The translations under genes and the position numbers were made by a program. The notes below the pieces were generated by a model. That model worked only from the letters and a program-made list of their open reading frames with translations. It had not been told where the DNA came from and ran no database searches. A stretch of 64,000 nt of DNA from positions 1,027,527 to 1,091,526 of the forward strand of contig NW_006921541.1 of NCBI RefSeq assembly GCF_000340215.1, in the 5' to 3' direction. Shown in pieces: positions 56,979 to 64,000 of this stretch (positions within the stretch are counted from its first letter, which is position 1; every line of letters begins with the position of its first letter). The stretch is from Pseudocercospora fijiensis CIRAD86 (taxonomy: Eukaryota > Ascomycota > Dothideomycetes > Mycosphaerellales > Mycosphaerellaceae).

Positions 56979-59900
56979 CTGTACTCTAGCTCCGACCGGT
57001 ATAGGAGAACTATATCGCTAACCTTTAGAGGCTCCTAGTTAATAGTATTATAGTCGTCGAAATACTGCTTAGCCTCCTTACGAAGGCGACGTTATCGAGC
57101 AAGTCCCTCCTAAGAAGTAGTAGTTATATCCTTAAGAGCCTTAGCGCGTAGAGTAAGGAGATCTACCCTAGTACGAATAGACCCCTAATCGTAAACGCTA
57201 TACGTGCGATAGGATAACTTAATAGGAAGAACGGCGTCCCTCCTAATTATAAGCTCTACTAGCGTAAGTCTAGTCGTATCGATAATAGTAGTTCGATCTA
57301 CCTAGAGAAGGGCTAGAACGCGGGTAGAGATAGGAACGGACCTATCCCCTCTATTAGTTATCTTAGATAGGGCATTAATCAAAGACCGATAGCTACGCTT
57401 AATAATAGTATTCGACTAGGGATAGTACGGGGAGATGCGAACGTTCTTCGCCCTATACGAAACAAGTAGTACTTAAACTTCTTTAGCTATATTGTTCGTA
57501 GCGTTGTCTAAGATAATCTCGTAAGGTATTCCCTAGCGGCAAAACAGATCCTTAAATAGGAAGGTAGCTATATTACGAGCATTAATAGCGCCGCAGCCCT
57601 TATAGAAATAATAGGCCTCCGGCTATCGAGAAAGACCCTCTCGAATAATATATAAGCTATTATTGCGACTAAGATAGACCCTATCGCTATACTATCGCTC
57701 TCTAACTAATTAGGCAGTAGGAATACGCAGCTCTCCTAGACGCCGGTAGCTATTCCTAAAATTGCACTTAGGATAGCTCTTATAGTAGCGGGAGACATTA
57801 GCCTATACGCCGTCCTACTAGTAGCGCCGACGAAGGACATCGAAGGTACCCTCCGCCGCCCGGTAGCCGAGCTTATCGTAAACGGAACGAAGGATCTCTT
57901 ATCGGGCTACTAGGTCGTTAATAATACGCTAGAGAGGTGTATTAACTATCGCTTGTCGCTAAAGGATTCGATCTTTAACTAGGAATCGTCGAGAATAGCG
58001 AATAACCCGACGGTATTAACTCTTTAATAGGCTAGGCGCTTTCTTCGTATAGGTTAGGAAGTAGGCGATATAATAGGAGTCGTCGGAGTAGCCTCTATTA
58101 AGGATATCATCCCTCTCTAGTTTATCCGCCTTAGCTTTAGCCTAGTCGTTATTGTTAGTAGTAGGATTCTCGTCGGGTAGGTTACTAGGTTAGCCGCTAG
58201 GTTAGTCGTCGGCAGCAGGCCTAGTAATCGCTAGTATAGCATTAATATAGAAGGCAGCGAAGAAAGTGCGGTTAATTACCGTATCGACATCCTCTTCTTC
58301 TATTATCTCGGCGATGTCCTCTTCTATAGCGGGCCTTCTAGAAAGGCTATCCGGTCTAGTATGCTTCTTGCTAGGAACGTAGAAGACGTCGAAGTTAAAC
58401 AAATAGATCTAGGCAACCTACCGAGCTATCGTAGAGTTTAGCAGGTCGGACGCTATACGGTTAAGCTAATAGACTAGCGTCTAAGCGTCGATTTCTAGAC
58501 GAAAGAATACACTAAAGAGCTATAGCCTATAGCCGGAACTTCTTTAGAGCCTTGTAGACTCTAAGGCATTCTCGCTTACTAGTATCGTACCGGGCCTCGA
58601 TCGGTTTCTATAGCCCTAAGTCGTACCGGATAGGGTATCGTAAAGATAGTTCTTTACGATTATACTACATTAGTATCTCGCTATAGCCTTCCCCGCTCGA
58701 GTTAATAGCAACAATTATTAAACCCGCACCCTCTAAGTAGTTAATAGATATTAGTATAGGTGCGCTAACGAGTGCCTTAGTTACCGTGTCCTTAGTAGCC
58801 TAGTAAACGGAGGTCTATTCGAATTCGGCATCCTTCTTAAGTAAGGCGTATAAGGGCTTATATACTAATACAAAGTTCTCGACCTAGATACGGAAGTAGG
58901 AGACTACTCTAAGCTAGGTTCGGATATCCTTCTAATAGGTAGGATCCGGCTAGGACACTATCTTTAGGACCCGTATATTATTAGGATAGCGGCCGTTCTT
59001 ATTAGTTACAAACCCGACAATGTTTATTCGTTTATATAGGAGCTAAAGCTTCTCCCTATACACCGTTAGGTTAGCTCGCTCTAGGTCGTAAAGGATACTA
59101 TCGAGGTTCTAGATATATTCGAGAAAGAACCTACGGATGCTAGGCTCTACTTCTTTATTGTCGTACCTAGTTTTAGGGCCCTTAATGCCGATATCGTCGA
59201 GGAAAGGCATCGCTATATAGGAGATATAGGCCGCGAGGACTTAGTTTATAATGCGAACGAACTAGGCTACGGAGTTAGTTGCCCCTTAGGGAAGGATAGT
59301 TTATCTATATAGCCTAAGAGGTATCTCGAAACTAGTAAGGTCTCGGCTATTAGAGTAGAGAGGAATTTAGTCGTAACCCGAGAAAACGTTAACTAGTAAG
59401 GCTACAATACAGTTAGCAAAGGCTTCCGAGAACCTATTAGTCTCCGGAGGAAGATTAGCATCTCTAATTGTAACTGTATTGAACTTTTATATAGCGTTAA
59501 TTAGGCGGTACTTCTTTAGTTCCCTATAAGCTGTTTTCTTCTAAACTAGGAAGTATAGATTGCGATACGAGGCATAGGAAGGTTCTAGGGTACTAGCCTT
59601 TATACGCTGTCGTATTATGTCCTTAACTATATCTCGTAGGCTTAGGTTTAGCTTAAAACTAGGGTAGGCCTAAGGCTTATATTCGATCGTTCGGATCCTC
59701 TACGGAGGGGCAACCTCCGGATTTATTCTACCTAGGTAGGTAAAGTTATATACTAATACGGCCTCGCGATTATATAGAAGCTCGTATAGCAAATCTAGTT
59801 TACGATCCGAAAGCTCGATACTAGGTTTAATTTTCGCAAGCCTCTCCTCTATTAGCCTTAACCCCCTAGGGATAGTAGAAAACTTTTTAGTAATATACTT

Positions 59901-60142
59901 CTAATCGTACGGACTATCCCTAGGTAGTAGTGTCGCCTCCTAATTAAGGCACTTTTATCGCTAGTTAGGATTCCCGCTAGGATTAGACCTATCGGTAATA
60001 TATACGCTGCCTTTTACGGGCTTGATCTTGTCGGCTACCCTTTTATATAGGATGTATATACTAATCGATTATCGAACCCGAGCTCTCTCTCTTTGTCGCT
60101 AGGCCTAGAGATTAGCGTAACAAAACAGCGCGTAAACTTCTT

Positions 60143-60331
60143 GTTATAGCCCGCGGCTACGCCTTTACATGCAAGACCCTAGATGCCTCAGGCATCCGCC
60201 AAGCCTTAGCATCCGCTTAGTCAGCACTCCGGACTATTTCCTTCGCGCTTCCCTCGCGCTCCTCTTAGATAGATTGTCTGTCGACTTAGTACTTTCGCAT
60301 GCTATTCGAGACCCTTGTTTCCTCTTATTAT
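60143..60331. mobile_element. 189-bp insertion without RIP, flanked by ACTTCTT
   Basis: Absent from Y at the equivalent place (52,680 region, ...AAACTTCTTTAGAAG). ACTTCTT lies on both sides (60,136-60,142 and 60,332-60,338). Inside, CA and TG are frequent, in sharp contrast to the host element. No coding capacity and no clear terminal inverted repeats. A string ATTCGAGACC near 60,305 resembles a Pol III B box, but no A box at normal spacing was found. It may be a short SINE- or MITE-like element or a filler insertion. Confidence 0.7.
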
Positions 60332-60412
60332 ACTTCTTTAGAAGTCTCCTTAAGTCGATAGGTATACAGCTAGTAGTCCTAATTTATAACGCCGGCGAAA
60401 ACGTTAGATTCG

Positions 60413-60437
60413 TAATAACATCCCTAGGGTAGTATTA
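60413..60437. repeat. 25-bp quasi-palindrome, m9 (Z equivalent of m7)
   Basis: TAATAACATCCCT with AGGGTAGTATTA. The core CCCCCGGGG is changed to TCCCTAGGG. Confidence 0.82.
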
Positions 60438-60668
60438 GACTCGCGTCCTAATTAGTTAGTTCGGGTAGACCTGCCTCCGGTAATAATACTTACGACAGTA
60501 TTATTACCTTAACTTGCGCGCTAGGTAGTCGTTATATTATACTCGCGGTCGCTTCGAGTATTCGTCTTCTTAGTGCAGAACCTAGAAACTTGCCTTAACG
60601 TACGGAGCGGCGCACTTCTAGAAATAACCTATTTAAGCTATACTAACTTATAGCGCAGATTGCCGGTC

Positions 60669-63539
60669 TTATAACCGCGCCGTAGCGTTTCCCGAAGACT
60701 GTTTAGAAGTAGTAAGGATATCCTCGTAGGACTTATAGCTAGTATTGCTAATATAACTAGTAAATACGACTCGGTTGCCCTTCTAGTTAGCGATAGTTCC
60801 CTCCTAGGAGCTATCGTCGTAGTTGCGCTAGACACTACGAGTTATGCGAGACTATAGCCGACCTAGAATAATTAGCGTGTTTAGGTCGGCGGCAATCTAG
60901 AAGGTAAAGGAAAAGCATATACCGAAAGCGTCTACTATAACATTATAGCAGGTACCTACTAGCGCAACCTCCCTATTTACTCCCTATATACTAAGGGAAA
61001 TGTCTCTATTTATTAGCAGTCTAAGCTGTTTAGCCTAGCGCTTACTTATAATAAGTAACTCTAAACTATTATTAAGTATTGCTAGCATCTATTAACTATA
61101 GCTCCCGATACTAACCTAAATATAGATAGCGGGGACGACGGCGAAGGAACGGGTAACTGCGGAAAGGTCTATATTATTAGGGATAGAGTAAAGTTCTTTA
61201 GGTCGAGGAGGTCCTACTCGACCGATTTGTTAGCTAGTAAATCGGATAGCCTTAATAGAAACTGAAACTAGAGTAGGGTCGACATTATTACTATCCCCTC
61301 GGCCTATCTCCTTAACCCCCTCTTCGTTAGTATTATCGATAGTCTCCTAGCTCTCGTAGGTTACTAATTCGCCTTCTGCTAACTCTTAGGCACCTAAAAA
61401 TTTAGGAAGGAACTATAGAGAAGAGACGTCGATATAATCTTCTCGTCCCTGTTTTCTTCGGAAGGCAGCGAGGTCTTTTATAAAGGTAGTATCGTTAGGG
61501 ATTCGGCTCTAGAACAGGTTAGTAGGCAAACCGTATACTAGTAGCTCTCCTATAGATATATTAGACTTAAGGTCTAGGAACTATAAAGCCTAGAAGAGAG
61601 CGTTTGCCTTTGTATCTAAGGAGTTAGCTAGGCTAGTACTATACTTTTTTATATACCTATCGAAGCGAAAGCTCTTTAGATCGGATAACTTTCGCTTATA
61701 GGCCGGTAGGTTAGCTAGACCTAGGGTACTACTAATATCGGTAGCAATATCCTCTATATCGACCTCTAGAGTCTCTAGGACGACTAGGCTCTCTATAGGT
61801 AGGGTGCTAGGTGCGGTACTAGGTGCGGTACTAGATCGGGCAGCGCGGTCTATAGCTATCTAGAGAGTCTTAGTTTTAGCGGTTAACTCTCGCTATTGCT
61901 TAGCCTTATCGGCCGCCTTGTTCTTTAGTACCCTAGTAGGGGCTGCTACACTAGGGCGAGTAGGGTTCTAAGGGCTCTTACCCTTGTTTTAGGACTAGGT
62001 CTAAGACCGTATAGTAGCGTAGACATCTACACTATTCTTAGTAACCGCGTAAATATTAGTAACTACGTCCGGATCCTAGGAAACAAAGTTAACCTTAATA
62101 GGCTTAGTAGTGCTGTTACTACTCCGCTCCTTAACCTGTTTTACCCTAACCTTCTAAGTTTCTCGTTTAGTAATAGCGGCGAGGGTACTATTCCTAGTAT
62201 CCTTAAACTCGATCTTGCCGCTATACTTCTTTTCTAGAAGGGTCTTTAGCTAAGGCAGCTTCGGGGCTCTCCGATCCTACTCGAAATCAATCTTGTCGCC
62301 GGTGTCTATATAGTAGAATCGGCTATTTACTTGCATAATAAGCTTCCTTTTAAGAAGCTCTTTCTAGATAGGGTAGGACGATTAGATATATTTAAACCCG
62401 CTATATATCTAGTACTTGCTATCTAAGTTAGAATAGATCTTCCGTATAGCGTAGACATCTACTAAAGGGGCTTTAGGGTAGTTAGGATCTAAAACCTAGT
62501 AGACTAATAGTATATCGCCTAGTATAGTAGTATTAATAACCTCCCTAACTCGCTGCAATGCTTTCGCATTTAGGTTTAGCTAGGCTAGGGATTTAGCTAA
62601 GTCCGCGACATCCTAAGAGTGCTTAGTAATAGTAGGAGTTACGGTCTTAGGACTACTTTACGATTTAGGAAGGAACTTAGGTCCCTTGCTTCCTAAGGCC
62701 TCTTTCCTAACCTACGCTAGGTTATTCCGGTCTTCGCCGTAGATAAACTTCCTCGCATCGGCTATGCTATTAATGTCGGTCTTAATATATACTAGGACCT
62801 CTTTATATTTCCTAAAGCTCTTAGGATCGGCCTCGCTAAGCTTGTAGCGGCGGAAGATACGCTAAGCTATAGGCTATAGTAACCCCTAGAGGAGTAGCCT
62901 CGTTCTCTAAGAGTTTTCGAGGTTACTCTATTCGATGCTATCCGCTAACTCGATAAACTCGCAGACATACCCCTTTAGGTCGTTATCCTTAGTACGCCTT
63001 ACTAAGCAGAGGGACTCGAGCTACGCACGACTGCCTTTAATACGACGGCTATCGCGCTCCCGATACTCCCTTATAAAGGCTATCTTAAAGGTCTCCTAGT
63101 TAGTATTAGACTTATCGTCCTTTTCTAGGTAGCTAACTAGGGTTTTAAGGGTTCGGTAAAGCTTAGAGGAGGTAGTCCTCGTAAAGGACCGAATCTTATA
63201 CTAGTCGGATTCTCTATCGAGCTCGTAATTAACTAAGCCTTCCTTAAAGCGCTTAATATATACTATAGCGTTCTACCCTTCGAATAAGGGATTTGTACTG
63301 CTCCCTAGTTCTAGCGGGCGACGCTTGCTCTAACGGAGAAGCTTAGTTTGCTTCTCTATTATCTTTATAAGGACAGTATAGAGCGCCTCTAGCGTAGAGG
63401 GCGTAGGAGGTTCGCTTATATTAACTAGTCGCCGCCTAATTTCTTCGTTAATAGAATTAGGGGCGTTTTCGGATTTAGAAGATTCCGCTAATTCTTAATG
63501 CTCGTTTTCGCTAGAGCTAGAGCTTATCCGATTGCTTAT
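60669..63539 (-). pseudogene. Z gag-protease, RIP-degraded
   Basis: The frame starts at ATA 63,539-63,537 (former ATG by position) followed by a Ser-rich N-terminus. It runs through the same capsid-like, finger and protease-like segments as in Y and stops at TAA 60,671-60,669. The length of 2,871 nt is divisible by three. Between about 60,570 and 61,800 it is almost identical to Y, including CA and TG sites that escaped RIP in both; elsewhere the two copies differ more. The open piece 60,638-60,835 is in another frame and not real. Confidence 0.75.
60687..60693 (-). promoter_or_regulatory. Candidate -1 ribosomal frameshift site GGGAAAC (Z)
   Basis: Same heptamer, same phase relative to gag-pro and pol, and same downstream GCGC...GCGC sequence as in Y. 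Confidence 0.65.
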
Positions 63540-63660
63540 AAATTAGTTAAAAAGGAATGCTATATAAAGTTGAAATAAAATGCTATATAAACGTGTTTTT
63601 AGTATATTTAGTTTATTATAATATTGCTGCGCGAGAGAATAGTATGTTAGGCTGTTTTCC

Positions 63661-63685
63661 TAATAATACCCTAGGGGTAGTATTA
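63661..63685. repeat. 25-bp quasi-palindrome, m10 (Z equivalent of m8)
   Basis: TAATAATACCCTA with GGGGTAGTATTA, preceded by TTTTCC and followed by GGATTT. Confidence 0.82.
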
Positions 63686-64000
63686 GGATTTAGCCCCCTA
63701 GGGGTCGCCTAGACACTACTAGGAGCTTTAATTTAGTAAACTTAGGCGAGAGCCGCTCGGAGGGAGAGACTGCAATCTCTATTTATACCTAGATCCTAGA
63801 AACTAGCTCGTATCTCCTTTAGCTAGGCGGGGGGGGGCGGTAGCCTTCTTTTTCTAGTAGAAGGCTAAGCACTGTCTAAGCGAGGCTGCGAATCTAGGGA
63901 CGCCCTACCCGATTAATAGGGGACTCCCCGGCTATCCGACCTATAATCCGTATTTACTATTAATTGATAGTCTTAGCAAACCAAGCAAGGCCGATAGGTA
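63686..64000 (-). other. Z 5' leader (runs off the window)
   Basis: Matches 56,049-56,360 of Y. No coding trace. The Z 5' LTR must lie a few hundred bases beyond the window. Confidence 0.7.

Larger units (their letters stand above)
56979..60693 (-). pseudogene. Z pol, main part: integrase, RNase H, RT
   Basis: Homologous throughout to 49,526-53,038 of Y and joined to 44,154-44,640 before Y inserted. Integrase lies at 57,000-57,900. The RH-INT joint (FDVFYVPSKKHTRPDSLSRRP) is open at 58,202-58,402. The RT FLDDIG box is at about 59,180-59,210. RIP stops are scattered and not always at the same codons as in Y. The 189-bp insertion at 60,143-60,331 separates the RT N-terminus from the start of pol and shifts the frame by one. 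Confidence 0.83.
39784..64000 (-). mobile_element. Z: large Ty3/Gypsy-like LTR element with third ORF, interrupted by Y, running off the window
   Basis: Left part: LTR (39,784-40,063), ORF3 (40,197-43,013) and the pol 3' end (44,154-44,640). Y then intervenes. Right part: the rest of pol, gag-pro (to 63,539) and leader (to the window end). The right LTR is outside. The left and right parts meet exactly at the Y target site CTGT. A 189-bp un-RIPed insertion breaks pol at 60,143. Its gene order equals that of Y. Confidence 0.85.

Noticed and set aside
60169..60432. 87-codon plus-strand frame over the 189-bp insertion
   Set aside because: It runs from the insertion into the RIP-mutated host element, so it cannot be an evolved gene.
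1..64000. tRNA, rRNA or other structural RNA genes
   Set aside because: Scanned by eye for A/B boxes, cloverleaf-like inverted repeats and conserved rRNA strings; nothing convincing. The ATTCGAGACC at 60,305 lacks an A box at usual spacing.

Overview
The window looks like a transposon-packed chromosomal block from a filamentous ascomycete (Pezizomycotina). Almost all of it carries the mark of repeat-induced point mutation (RIP). CA and TG dinucleotides are scarce and TA is in large excess. Former CAG, CAA and TGG codons now read TAG or TAA, and CG is largely spared. No long ORF survives in these tracts, but reading frames can still be followed through the stops by conserved motifs. No genus is assigned.

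Layout. 1-10.3 kb: LTR-element relics, namely a 197-bp LTR at the left edge, a gag with a Lys-Asp repeat, a second gag and a Copia reverse transcriptase, then AT-rich sequence with no recognisable gene. 10.6-13.2 kb: an island of normal composition holding an ankyrin-repeat gene fragment and the only intact gene, a secreted SMP-30/gluconolactonase-like protein of 421 aa on the minus strand with two introns, one of them GC-AG. 13.2-23.4 kb: two RIP-killed hAT transposases, several inverted GCCGGTAGC-type repeat blocks and a 100-N assembly gap. 23.4-38.3 kb: a Ty3/Gypsy element (here G1) with three LTR copies and target duplication GTAAT, split by a minus-strand chromodomain Gypsy element (G2, 29,764-35,623, target duplication GTATA). 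38.3-39.8 kb: continuation of the locus hit by G1. 39.8-64 kb: two copies of one large minus-strand LTR element. Y (44,641-56,978, 12.3 kb, 280-bp LTRs, target duplication CTGT) sits inside Z (39,784 to beyond the window end).

The Y/Z family is the most unusual content. On the minus strand its order is LTR, gag-protease, a candidate -1 frameshift heptamer GGGAAAC, RT-RNase H-integrase, a third ORF of about 940 codons where env would lie, polypurine tract, LTR. A 25-bp quasi-palindrome with a CCCCCGGGG core occurs five times per copy, at or near gene ends, and once more in the unrelated G1. G1 and G2 each have an 11-base sequence next to an LTR that is complementary to LTR sequence, as expected for Tf1/sushi-type self-priming. 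One 189-bp insertion in Z is not RIP-mutated and probably came later.

Apart from the SMP-30-like gene, everything here is a relic. The nesting order (G2 into G1, G1 into an older locus, Y into Z, then the small insertion) records successive bursts of transposition.
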